Below, one piece after another: positions 28,464-39,355 of a stretch of 64,000 bases of DNA (positions are counted from its first letter, which is position 1; each line of letters starts with the position of its first letter). Location: NCBI GenBank assembly GCA_024699235.1, contig JAILPY010000107.1, positions 1 to 64,000 on the forward strand. Direction: 5' to 3'. A model generated the notes under the pieces. It was not told the origin of the DNA. It ran no database searches and saw only the letters and a list, made by a program, of their open reading frames with translations. This DNA is from Treponema sp. (lineage in GTDB: Bacteria; Spirochaetota; Spirochaetia; Treponematales; Treponemataceae). A program made the position numbers and the translations under genes.

Positions 28464-30182
28464 ATGAACGTAGTACTGGGTTTGTCAGCCTCAAATGGAA
28501 TTGGTATAGGAAAAGCATTTGTTCTTCCTGAAATACAAGAAAAAATCATTCCTAAAGAAAAGATAACATCTGACCAGCTTGCAGAGGGCTGGGACAGATT
28601 CAATTCAGCCTGCAGTTCTGTACAATCTATAATTGACAAGCAGCTTCAAAACTTACCTAAAGATAACCTTCAGAAGATTATCTTTGAGACATATCAGCTT
28701 ATGCTGGCAGATCCTGTCTTTATACAGGAAGTGCATGATTCTTATACGGAAGAATTATATAATATTGAATATATACTAGACAAGAAAGTTGACCAATATG
28801 CAGAGCGGTTAAGAAACAGTGGCAATGATTATCTGGCTGAACGTTCTAAAGATATTGAAGACGTCTTTGGCAAAGTCATGGATATCCTTCTTGATTATCA
28901 TCCTTTCAATATAGAAGAGGTTCCTGACGGTGCTGTCATTGTTGCAAAAGCAATGCGGACTAGCGATACTGTTATCTTGAGTAAGAGAAAGATAGCCGGT
29001 TTTGCCTTAACTGAAGGCGGCGTTTCAAGTCATGTTGCAATCCTTGCAAAAAGTTACGGTATTCCAGCTGTAGTTGGGCTGGACGATATTCAGAATCAGG
29101 TCAAGACTGGTGAACCTATAATAGTAGATGGAAAACGGGGTGAAATAATATTAAATCCTGATGAAAGTTCTATTACTGAATACCGAATAAAAATTGAAGA
29201 CGACAGGAAATACCGAGAACAGTTGCTTCAATTTAGGACAAAGCCTGCACTGACAAAGGACGGAACAGAATTTAAGCTTTATGCAAATATAGGTACTATA
29301 GAAGAGGCTAAGATTGCCCTTGACGAAGGTGCTGACGGCATAGGATTGTTTAGGACAGAGTTTCTTTTTATGGATGCAATCCAGCACCAGTCTTCAGAAT
29401 CTGCTGGACCTTTTTCTAATTCTGTCAGTGAAGAAACTCAGTTTGAAGCTTATAAAGAAGTTTTGCAGATGATGGGGGATAAGCCTGTCACGATAAGGAC
29501 TTTGGATGTTGGTGGCGATAAGCTTTTGAATTTTAAAGAAATACCTGCCATTCAGGAAAAAAATCCTTTGATGGGCCTTAGAGCTATCAGGCTTTCAATG
29601 TTCTATCCTCAGATTTTCCGTACGCAGCTCCGTGCTTTGTATAGGGCAAGCGTATATGGTAACCTCCGTATTATGATTCCTCTTATTACAGATGTTTCTC
29701 AAGTTGAAACCGTGCGCGGTATTGCAGAAGGCGTAAGGATCAGCATGAAGGAAGAAAAAATTCCTTTTAAGGATGTTCCTATTGGCATAATGGTAGAAAC
29801 TGCAGCAGCTGCCATCTGTTCTGATTGCCTTGCAAAGAGAAGTGATTTCTTTTCGCTAGGAACAAATGACCTTACGCAATATACTTTGTGCGTAGACCGT
29901 GAAAATCCTGCAGTCGCTCCTCTGTATAATGAATTTAATCTTGCGGTTGTCCGTCTGATTCGGTCTACAGTAGAAAATGCGAGACTTAATAATATACCAG
30001 TTTCTGTTTGTGGGGAGATGGCAGGAAGAAAAGAAACTGCTATGATTCTTGCTGGTTTTGGTCTTCGTAATTTAAGCATGACTCCAAAGCAAATTCCCAT
30101 TATAAAAGAGACCCTTTCCAGGTTCACAATAAAAGAACTGGAAAATATTTCCATGGAAACAATTTCAATTACTACTATCTAG
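28464..30182 (+). CDS. ptsI: Phosphoenolpyruvate-protein phosphotransferase, PTS enzyme I
   Basis: GGVSSHVAILAKSYGIPAVVG, DGIGLFRTEFLFMD, GTNDLTQYTLCVDREN. Confidence 0.95.
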   Translation: MNVVLGLSASNGIGIGKAFVLPEIQEKIIPKEKITSDQLAEGWDRFNSACSSVQSIIDKQLQNLPKDNLQKIIFETYQLMLADPVFIQEVHDSYTEELYNIEYILDKKVDQYAERLRNSGNDYLAERSKDIEDVFGKVMDILLDYHPFNIEEVPDGAVIVAKAMRTSDTVILSKRKIAGFALTEGGVSSHVAILAKSYGIPAVVGLDDIQNQVKTGEPIIVDGKRGEIILNPDESSITEYRIKIEDDRKYREQLLQFRTKPALTKDGTEFKLYANIGTIEEAKIALDEGADGIGLFRTEFLFMDAIQHQSSESAGPFSNSVSEETQFEAYKEVLQMMGDKPVTIRTLDVGGDKLLNFKEIPAIQEKNPLMGLRAIRLSMFYPQIFRTQLRALYRASVYGNLRIMIPLITDVSQVETVRGIAEGVRISMKEEKIPFKDVPIGIMVETAAAAICSDCLAKRSDFFSLGTNDLTQYTLCVDRENPAVAPLYNEFNLAVVRLIRSTVENARLNNIPVSVCGEMAGRKETAMILAGFGLRNLSMTPKQIPIIKETLSRFTIKELENISMETISITTI

Positions 30183-30194
30183 GAGTAAAACATA

Positions 30195-31691
30195 ATGAAG
30201 AAAAAGAAACCGGATTTTTCTAAGCCAAAGCCTGTAAAGCCGGCGGAAGGTGAAGTTTCCGAAGAAAAAAAAGAAGAAGTAAAAGAAGGTTCTTCTCAGC
30301 AGTTTTATTCCGATAAAATATATTTTAATCTTCCTCTCATTGTTATTGCAGGGCGTCCTAATGTTGGCAAGTCCTCTTTATTTAATGCTCTTACACATAC
30401 AAAGAGAGCAATTACAGATCCTACGCCAGGAGTAACCAGAGATCCAGTTGAGGGAACTTGCTTTATAGCAGGAAAACCTGTGCATCTTGTTGATACTGGA
30501 GGCTATAAGCTGACACGTGACTATATGTCCCGTGAAAGTGAAATGGATGATTTGGTCGTTGAAAAAACTATAGAAATGGTCCGTAAGGCTGATAAAATTC
30601 TGCTTTTGCTTGATGCAACTGAAATTACTGCAGAAGATGAAGAATTGATTGTACAGATGCGTCCTTACTGGGATAAGATTATTGGGGCTGTAAACAAAAC
30701 TGAGGGCGGTAAAAATGAGGATCTTGCATTCAATTACATGAAGTATGGCTTTAAGGACCTTGTCTTTATTTCTGCGACACATGGAGATAATCTTCCTGCT
30801 CTTTCGCAGGCTTTAATAGAGGGCATTGATTTTTCAAGAGTTACTGAAGGCAGTGAAGAGGATATTCCCTTAAGAATTGCCATTCTCGGTAAGCCAAATA
30901 CTGGAAAATCTACATTGAGTAATGCCCTTACCCATACACAGGCTTCTATTGTCAGTGATTATGCCGGTACAACTCGTGATGTTGTAGAAGGCAGTTTCCG
31001 CTATAACGGAAAAGATATACAGATTCTGGATACAGCAGGTATTCGTAGGAAAAAGAAAGTCTCAGAAAACGTTGAATATTATTCCGTAAACAGAGCCATA
31101 AAAACTTTGGATGAATGTGACATCATGTTCCTGATGATGGATGCAAAGGATGGACTTACGGAGCAGGATAAAAAAATAACTTCGCTTGCATATGAGAGAG
31201 GCAGGGGCATTATTTTTATTCTGAATAAATGGGATACTGTTGAAGATGGCAGCCATAAAGCATTTAAGCAGGTTGAAGAATATATTCATAATATGTTTGG
31301 ACACATGAAATGGGCTCCTATTGTTGCAATAAGTGCCAAGAATGAAGACGGCATAAAAAATCTTATGGATACAGCTCTTCGTTTGTATGAGCAGTTAAAC
31401 AGAAAGATTGATACAGCTGCCATTAATCTTGCTTTAAAAGACTGGTTATTTAAGTATCCACCTCCTGCAACAAAAGCCATTCATTTTAAAGTCCGTTATA
31501 TAACTCAGGTAAGTTCTAATCCTGTAAAATTTCTTATATTTGCGACTAGGCCTGATAATGTTCCTGAAAGTTACGTTACCTATTTAAAGAATAGGGTAAG
31601 GGAAGACTTGGGGTTCGATCAGATTCCGATTCAAATAGAAATGAAAGCAAGCCGACAGAAGTGGCAGGACAGACCAGAGGTTAATGGCTAA
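30195..31691 (+). CDS. der: Ribosome biogenesis GTPase Der (EngA)
   Basis: Two G domains (GRPNVGKSSLFNAL, GKPNTGKSTLSNAL) and KH-like C-terminus. Confidence 0.95.
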   Translation: MKKKKPDFSKPKPVKPAEGEVSEEKKEEVKEGSSQQFYSDKIYFNLPLIVIAGRPNVGKSSLFNALTHTKRAITDPTPGVTRDPVEGTCFIAGKPVHLVDTGGYKLTRDYMSRESEMDDLVVEKTIEMVRKADKILLLLDATEITAEDEELIVQMRPYWDKIIGAVNKTEGGKNEDLAFNYMKYGFKDLVFISATHGDNLPALSQALIEGIDFSRVTEGSEEDIPLRIAILGKPNTGKSTLSNALTHTQASIVSDYAGTTRDVVEGSFRYNGKDIQILDTAGIRRKKKVSENVEYYSVNRAIKTLDECDIMFLMMDAKDGLTEQDKKITSLAYERGRGIIFILNKWDTVEDGSHKAFKQVEEYIHNMFGHMKWAPIVAISAKNEDGIKNLMDTALRLYEQLNRKIDTAAINLALKDWLFKYPPPATKAIHFKVRYITQVSSNPVKFLIFATRPDNVPESYVTYLKNRVREDLGFDQIPIQIEMKASRQKWQDRPEVNG

Positions 31692-32046
31692 ATATCTTAT
31701 TGGAGAAGTCGAAAAAATAACTGGAGTTAAGGCTCACGTACTTCGTCATTGGGAGTCCGTTATTCCTGGATTTTCTCCAAAAAAGGACTATCGCGGTAAA
31801 CGCATATACTCTCAGCGTGAACTTGAACTGATTATGAGATTTAAGCATTTGGTTCAAACACAGGGAATGAGTATTCATGATGCAAAAAAGCAGATAATTC
31901 TTGATGCCCAGGTGAGGGAGGCTGAATTAGTGGCACTGTCGGCCCTTCACGATATTCGTTCTGAGCTAACAACTCTTTATCAGATGCTAAAGAAGACTGG
32001 AGAAAACTATGCAAAATCAGAAGACGGACACAAAAATAGAACTTAA
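31684..32046 (+). CDS. MerR family transcriptional regulator
   Basis: YLIGEVEKITGVKAHVLRHWESVIPGFSPKKDYRGKRIYSQRELELI. Confidence 0.85.
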   Translation: MAKYLIGEVEKITGVKAHVLRHWESVIPGFSPKKDYRGKRIYSQRELELIMRFKHLVQTQGMSIHDAKKQIILDAQVREAELVALSALHDIRSELTTLYQMLKKTGENYAKSEDGHKNRT

Positions 32047-33388
32047 ATGGTATGAAAAAAAACAGGGAGTAAAATTTTCCCAGAAAAAAAAGAAGGTAGA
32101 AGGCAAGCAGATTCGGAAGGAAAAGCGTGCTATGGAATCAGAAATCAATAAAGATCCTGCATCCGAAAAAACTTTCAAATCTGGTGATTCAAAAAATGTA
32201 CGGCATGCAGTTGAAGCTGATGTCATTTCTTCTGTTTTTAATCCTTCTCTGCTTCCTAAGGATTGCCTTCCAATTATAACAAAATTTGGCTCTCTGGTAG
32301 ATTCTATCTTTCCTATAAATTCAAAGCAGAAAGTGATGCTGTCGGAACAAATAAGGGAACTTAGTCATAATCTTACTGATGAAAGGCAGGACAGACGCTT
32401 AGGGTATATGAATCAGGTAACTACAACTAGTGCATATAATCACTATTATTTGTGGTGGAATATCATACGCCTGACACGATTGTTTGCAAATCTCCAGACT
32501 TCCTTTTTTAGTACAGTTTCAGATAACAGTATATGCCTTGATATTGGATCAGGTCCTTTGACTGTTCCTATTGCTCTGTTCCTTGCTTGCCCTGAATTAC
32601 GTAAGAAAAAACTCGTATGGTACTGTATGGATATTTCATCCCAGATTCTTGCTTCTGGGGAAGACATATTCCTTTCTGTAGCTGCAAAACTTGAATGTGA
32701 GCCTTGGAAAATTATTCGTGTTAAAGGGGAATTTGGTACTGCAATTAAGGAAAAAGTCGATTTAGTTACTGCTGCAAATGTATTTAATGAAATAGTTCAG
32801 GATTCTGATATGCCTCCTGACTATCTTGCCAAAAAATACAGTACAGATTTGCTTTCATATGTCAATAAAAATAATGCTAATGCAAAGGTTCTTGTTATTG
32901 AGCCAGGCGTACCTTCGTGTGCCCGTTTTCTGAGTCTTTTGCGTGATGCCCTTATGCGTAATTATTTTATGCCTTGCAGTCCATGTCCTCATACGGCAGA
33001 ATGTCCTATGAGCGGTAAGAGAGGCGGAAAATGGTGTAATTATGCATTTTCTACTGAAGATGCTCCACGGGATTTAAAGAAGTTGTCTGAAAGTGCAAGT
33101 CTTGCAAAAGAACGGGCTGTCCTTTCATTTATAGCTGCTGAGAAAAATGAATCAGGCCAAGATGATAGCTTTAAGGAAAGCGGCGGAGTTCTGAAATTCA
33201 GGATTGCAAGCGATGAAATTCGCTTGCCTGGCAACAGGACTGGATATTATGCCTGCTCAGAAAAAGGGTTGCTGCTTGTTGTTGCTAAGAAGAAGTATTT
33301 TTCAGGTGAGTTACTTTCTATCCCTATGCCAAACAGTCTGACACGGATGGATAGAAAGTCAGGTGCAAGAGTTATTGAAATAATTTAG
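32009..33388 (+). CDS. Rsm22-like (small ribosomal subunit) methyltransferase
   Basis: LDIGSGPLTVPIALFLA SAM motif; PCPHTAECPMSGKRGGKWCNYAF metal-binding motif of the Rsm22 family; SD GGAG before 32009. Confidence 0.75.
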   Translation: MQNQKTDTKIELKWYEKKQGVKFSQKKKKVEGKQIRKEKRAMESEINKDPASEKTFKSGDSKNVRHAVEADVISSVFNPSLLPKDCLPIITKFGSLVDSIFPINSKQKVMLSEQIRELSHNLTDERQDRRLGYMNQVTTTSAYNHYYLWWNIIRLTRLFANLQTSFFSTVSDNSICLDIGSGPLTVPIALFLACPELRKKKLVWYCMDISSQILASGEDIFLSVAAKLECEPWKIIRVKGEFGTAIKEKVDLVTAANVFNEIVQDSDMPPDYLAKKYSTDLLSYVNKNNANAKVLVIEPGVPSCARFLSLLRDALMRNYFMPCSPCPHTAECPMSGKRGGKWCNYAFSTEDAPRDLKKLSESASLAKERAVLSFIAAEKNESGQDDSFKESGGVLKFRIASDEIRLPGNRTGYYACSEKGLLLVVAKKKYFSGELLSIPMPNSLTRMDRKSGARVIEII

Positions 33389-35309
33389 CTATCTTTGTTT
33401 TATACAGGTCATGCACTCTGTATCGCATAAGTTCCTGCTTGCCTGATAATTCAACGCCTACTTCAAAAGGTTTTGTAATTATTTCAAGTGTGTTAATCTT
33501 TTCAAAAGACTTAAAGCCTGTTTTTGCATTGACAAGCTGATCTACTTCCTGCTTAAGAAGTTTTCGGATAGGCTCGCTTTCTGCAAGCTGCTCATAGGTG
33601 TCAAATGAAATGCTGTTTTCTTTAGCGTAAGCTTCGATTTCTTCCTTGCTAGGCATTACAAGAACTCCAAGATACCTTTGGTCAATTCCTTTTTCATTTG
33701 TTCCGATTACTATACTGGCTGCAATATATGGAGAAGAATTGATTGCATTTTCTATTGGAAGAGGTTCAATGTTTTCTCCTCCCATAAGAACGATTGTATC
33801 CTTCTTTCTTCCTCTAAGCTGAATTTCATTATCTACTGTAAATACTGCAAGGTCTCCTGTGTCTAGCCACCCGTCAGAAGTCATTACCTTTTCTGTAAGG
33901 TCTGGCTTTTTATAGTAGCCTTTCATTACTGTTTCACCTTTTATCTGCAGGCTTCCCTTCTGGCCCACGCCTAGGATAATTCCGTCTTGGTCAACAATTC
34001 TTGCATTTACTCCACGCAGAGGGGTTCCTACTGTATGCATTACGGGGCAGGCTATTGGTCTTACTCCAATGATTGGAGAAGTTTCTGTTAAACCGTATCC
34101 CTCTACTATATTAACGCCTACTGCCCAAAAAAATTTATCTATATATGCAGGGTAAGCTCCGCCTCCAGCAATTCCTGCACGGAAATTCTTTCCGAGCATT
34201 GCCCGCAGCTTTCTAAATACAATTAAGTTCCCAAGCATTTTTATAGGATAAAGGAGTATCCATGGCAGAACAAGGACAGGCCACCAAAATCCAAGGTAGT
34301 CGTGACCGAAGCGAGCTGTTTTTCTTCTTAATTTTCTGTCTATCGCACACCAAAGTTCTGCTTCTGCAACAAAAAACCTGAATAGTGCATATACTGTACC
34401 GCCTGTTTTACGCATCTTTCTCCAGATTCCGTCGTATACTGCTTCCCATACTCTAGGAACTGCAGGTAAAAGTACTGGATTAAGGCTTTTTAAGTCTGCG
34501 AGGAGAACGCTTCCGATTGGTTTGCTGTAACATATAGTTCCTGCCTGACACATAATGACGTACTCTACTTCTCGCTGATATACATGCCATACGGGCAGAA
34601 CGCACAAAGCTCTTTCTCCTGGATTAATAAAGATTCTTTCTACAAGTTCATCAAGCTGTGTAATGAAATTTCCATGAGAAATCATGACACCTTTAGGAGT
34701 TCCTGTTGTTCCGCTTGTAAAAATGATTGTTGCAAGGTCATCCCAATCACCCTTCTCCATTTCATTTTCAACGGCATCAATGTTAAGCTTTCTCCATTCA
34801 TGGCCTTTTTTTAGCAGCTCGCTGAAAGAAAACAGGCTGACATTCATGGATTTAGCCCTATCCTGTTCTTCTTCTTCAATAGAGTCAAATGCTATGATTG
34901 CTTTTACTGTAGGAAGGCTGTCTTTTATATTAAGGATTTTTTTTACCTGTGTATTGTTTTCTGCAATGACTAATGTACACTCTGCAAATGAAAGTATGAA
35001 GGATAGGTCTTTTTCTGTTGCATCGCATCCTCTAGGTACGTCAACAGCTCCTATTGCCAAAAGTCCTACATCTGCCTGTTCCCATTCTTTTCTGTTATCT
35101 GCAATTAAACCAATTCTGTCACCGCGCTTTACGCCTAAATCTAATAAAGATGCCCCAAAATCTAATGCATACTGAAACATGTCGTGATAATTAACTTCCG
35201 TAATTTCACCTTTTTTTGTATGAGACAATTGGGCAATTGTTTCAGGGTGCTTCTGAGCTATGCTTCTTAACAGTTTTGGTATGGTCCGTTCAAAATTCAT
35301 TACATCCAC
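33372..35309 (-). CDS. AMP-dependent long-chain acyl-CoA synthetase
   Basis: TIIFTSGTTGTPKGVMISHGN, EGYGLTETSPIIGV, LDTGDLAVF. Confidence 0.9.
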   Translation of the reverse strand: MDVMNFERTIPKLLRSIAQKHPETIAQLSHTKKGEITEVNYHDMFQYALDFGASLLDLGVKRGDRIGLIADNRKEWEQADVGLLAIGAVDVPRGCDATEKDLSFILSFAECTLVIAENNTQVKKILNIKDSLPTVKAIIAFDSIEEEEQDRAKSMNVSLFSFSELLKKGHEWRKLNIDAVENEMEKGDWDDLATIIFTSGTTGTPKGVMISHGNFITQLDELVERIFINPGERALCVLPVWHVYQREVEYVIMCQAGTICYSKPIGSVLLADLKSLNPVLLPAVPRVWEAVYDGIWRKMRKTGGTVYALFRFFVAEAELWCAIDRKLRRKTARFGHDYLGFWWPVLVLPWILLYPIKMLGNLIVFRKLRAMLGKNFRAGIAGGGAYPAYIDKFFWAVGVNIVEGYGLTETSPIIGVRPIACPVMHTVGTPLRGVNARIVDQDGIILGVGQKGSLQIKGETVMKGYYKKPDLTEKVMTSDGWLDTGDLAVFTVDNEIQLRGRKKDTIVLMGGENIEPLPIENAINSSPYIAASIVIGTNEKGIDQRYLGVLVMPSKEEIEAYAKENSISFDTYEQLAESEPIRKLLKQEVDQLVNAKTGFKSFEKINTLEIITKPFEVGVELSGKQELMRYRVHDLYKTKIAKLFQ

Positions 35310-35416
35310 CTTGGGCTTAAAGAACCGTAAAATGACAAAAATATGATTTTTGTAAAGTTATTATATACGGAATAAGAAAAAAAATTCAACTATATTTTAT
35401 ATAATGCTTCTTCGTT

Positions 35417-36313
35417 TTATTTTATTACAGTTCTTATGCTGCCCATCTGAAGCCTTTTCTCTCTGGTGTCTTCAAGGATGTTTTTTAGTGTATTGGAATC
35501 TTCGTTTTCTATAGCAGTCTTGAAAAGTTCCATTTTTTTCTGGAAATTTTCTATATGCTGTACGAGTTTTTCCTTATTTGATATAAAGAGTTCTGTCCAT
35601 AAAGGTGCATTTATCATTGCAATTCTTGTTAAGTCTTCAAAGCTTCCGCCTCCGAATGCTGTTATTTCAGGGTCTTCAGCACTTTCAACAAGAGCAGATG
35701 CTATGACGTGACACAGTTGACTGGTGAATCCGATTTTATAATCGTGATTATCACAGGTTGTTTCGGTTATGCGAGTAAATCCCATTGCAGAAATAAGGCT
35801 TCTCATAAGGATTAGATTTTCTTTCTTGTTAAATGGCTGTTCGCATAATATATAGTTATGATTTATAAAGAATTCGGCCTTAGAATTTGCATACCCCTCT
35901 TTTTCTCCGCCAGCCATTGGATGTCCTATTATGAAATCCACGTCAGTACGTAGTAAAGATGGCAGTTCCTTTTCAAAAATTCCTTTTACGCCAGAAATAT
36001 CCGTTACAATGGCGCCGCTTTTAAAAGAATCTTTATGTATCTTTAAGAAATCCAGTGTTGCATGGGGGTAAAGGCAGATGAACAGCACGTCACAAAGAGG
36101 AATCATTTTCTGTACGTCTGAACTTTGAAAGGTTTCGTCTACAATACCCTCTTCTTTTGCTTGCGTAAGGCACGCTGTGCTTCTATTGCAAGCAAGTATT
36201 TTTCCTTTTGATTCGCCTTGGCTTAATATATTTAATCTTATGGCTTTTGCAATGGAGCCGCCCATTATTCCTAATCCAACTATTCCGTATGTTAAATCTT
36301 TTAAATTTGTCAT
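35417..36313 (-). CDS. tyrA: Prephenate dehydrogenase; start taken at 36313
   Basis: YGIVGLGIMGGSIAKAIR, ITDISGVKG, FIIGHPMAGGEKEGYANSKAEFF. Confidence 0.88.
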   Translation of the reverse strand: MTNLKDLTYGIVGLGIMGGSIAKAIRLNILSQGESKGKILACNRSTACLTQAKEEGIVDETFQSSDVQKMIPLCDVLFICLYPHATLDFLKIHKDSFKSGAIVTDISGVKGIFEKELPSLLRTDVDFIIGHPMAGGEKEGYANSKAEFFINHNYILCEQPFNKKENLILMRSLISAMGFTRITETTCDNHDYKIGFTSQLCHVIASALVESAEDPEITAFGGGSFEDLTRIAMINAPLWTELFISNKEKLVQHIENFQKKMELFKTAIENEDSNTLKNILEDTREKRLQMGSIRTVIK

Positions 36314-36449
36314 GATGCTATATTCTATCATAAAAGAGTTATGTATGTGGATAGGGAAAAAGTGGAATCTGCATATTGCATTTCTTTCTTTCTGCCTGTG
36401 AATGTTTTTATATGTAAACATATAATATAATTAATAATGAAAATAATGT

Positions 36450-36479
36450 TTGACATTTATCATGTTTAAGAGTTAAGAT
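36450..36479 (+). promoter_or_regulatory. Candidate mglB promoter TTGACA - 18 nt - TAAGAT
   Basis: TTGACA 36450-36455; TAAGAT 36474-36479. Confidence 0.5.
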
Positions 36480-36491
36480 AGGACTATGTAA

Positions 36492-37760
<1,269 letters not shown>

Positions 37761-37799
37761 TCTGTATCCCTTTTAGCATCTACTAAGGATTCATTAAAA

Positions 37800-37834
37800 G
37801 ACCTGTAGAAAAAATTTCCGCAGGTCTTTTTTTT
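37800..37834 (+). terminator. Intrinsic terminator between mglB and mglA
   Basis: GACCTG ... CAGGTC followed by T8. Confidence 0.75.
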
Positions 37835-37850
37835 CAAATAAAGGAATAAA

Positions 37851-39344
37851 ATGAGCGACAATGTACTGCAAATAAAGAACCTGTCTAAATCTTTTGCAAA
37901 AAATAAAGTTTTGGACGGCATTAACCTTACTGTCAAAAAAGGCAGTGTAATGGGGCTTATGGGTGAAAACGGTGCAGGTAAGTCAACCATGATGAAATGT
38001 CTTTTTGGCATTTATGCTAAAGATGAAGGACAGATTATTTTGGATGAGCATCCTGTTGACTTTAAGAATCCAAAGGAAGCCCTTGAAAGTGGTGTAGCTA
38101 TGGTTCATCAGGAATTGAATCAATGCCTTGATAGAACTGTTGTAGATAATCTTTTTCTTGGACGTTATCCTAAAAAATTTGGCGTTGTTGATGAGCAGCG
38201 CATGCTGTCTGAATCAAGCAAGCTTTTTGCATCACTTAATATGAATGTAAACCCTGGCACAGTTATGCGTACTATGTCTGTTTCACAGAGACAGATGGTT
38301 GAAATTGCAAAGGCTGTTTCTTATAATGCCAGAATTATTGTACTTGATGAACCTACTTCATCACTTACAGAACCAGAAGTAAAAAAACTCTTTTCCATAG
38401 TAAATAGCTTAAAGGAAAAGGGTGTGTCTTTTGTATATATTTCACATAAGATGGACGAGATTTTTGAAGTCTGCGATGAAGTTTCTGTACTTCGTGATGG
38501 AAATATGGTTTTTTCATCTCCTGTTAAAGACACTGATATGGACAAGCTCATTTCTGCAATGGTTGGACGTTCCCTGGATAAACGTTTCCCAGATGTAGAT
38601 AACACTCCTGGTGAAGATTACTTGGAAATAAAAGGTCTTTCCACTAAATATGAACCTCATTTGTATGATATTTCATTTACTGTAAAAAAAGGTGAAATTT
38701 TTGGATTATATGGTCTTGTCGGCGCAGGACGCAGTGAATTGCTGGAATCTATTTTCGGTATAAGAACTATTGCAACTGGTGATATTATTCTTGATGGACG
38801 AAAGCTTCGCTTTGATAATAGTAAAGATGCAATGTCATATAACTTTGCTCTGGTAACAGAAGAACGTAAGTTAAATGGTATGTTCGGTAAGGCTTCTATA
38901 GAATTCAATACGACGATTACTAATCTAGACAGTTATAAGACAATGGGCATTCTTTCTAATCGAAAGATGCTGGATGCTGCAAATCGCGAAATAAAAAGAA
39001 TGCATACAAAGTGTGTTTCTGCAGATGAATTGATTACATCTTTAAGTGGCGGTAACCAGCAGAAAGTCATAATTGGAAAATGGATGGAACGTGAACCTGA
39101 TGTTTTCCTTATGGATGAACCAACTCGAGGCATTGATGTTGGTGCAAGATACGAAATCTATCAGCTGATTATTCAGATGGCAAAAGAAGGTAAAACTATT
39201 ATTGTAGTATCGAGCGAAATGCCTGAAATTCTTGGCATTACAAACCGCATTGCCGTTATGTCTAATCATAGGCTTGCCGGCATTGTAAATACAAAGGAAA
39301 CCAATCAGGAAGAGTTGCTCAGGCTTTCGGATAAATATCTGTAA
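37851..39344 (+). CDS. mglA: Galactose/glucose ABC transporter ATP-binding protein
   Basis: GENGAGKSTMMKCLFG, LSGGNQQKVIIGKWM, MDEPTRGIDVGARYE. Confidence 0.93.
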   Translation: MSDNVLQIKNLSKSFAKNKVLDGINLTVKKGSVMGLMGENGAGKSTMMKCLFGIYAKDEGQIILDEHPVDFKNPKEALESGVAMVHQELNQCLDRTVVDNLFLGRYPKKFGVVDEQRMLSESSKLFASLNMNVNPGTVMRTMSVSQRQMVEIAKAVSYNARIIVLDEPTSSLTEPEVKKLFSIVNSLKEKGVSFVYISHKMDEIFEVCDEVSVLRDGNMVFSSPVKDTDMDKLISAMVGRSLDKRFPDVDNTPGEDYLEIKGLSTKYEPHLYDISFTVKKGEIFGLYGLVGAGRSELLESIFGIRTIATGDIILDGRKLRFDNSKDAMSYNFALVTEERKLNGMFGKASIEFNTTITNLDSYKTMGILSNRKMLDAANREIKRMHTKCVSADELITSLSGGNQQKVIIGKWMEREPDVFLMDEPTRGIDVGARYEIYQLIIQMAKEGKTIIVVSSEMPEILGITNRIAVMSNHRLAGIVNTKETNQEELLRLSDKYL

Positions 39345-39355
39345 TGGAGAATTTT

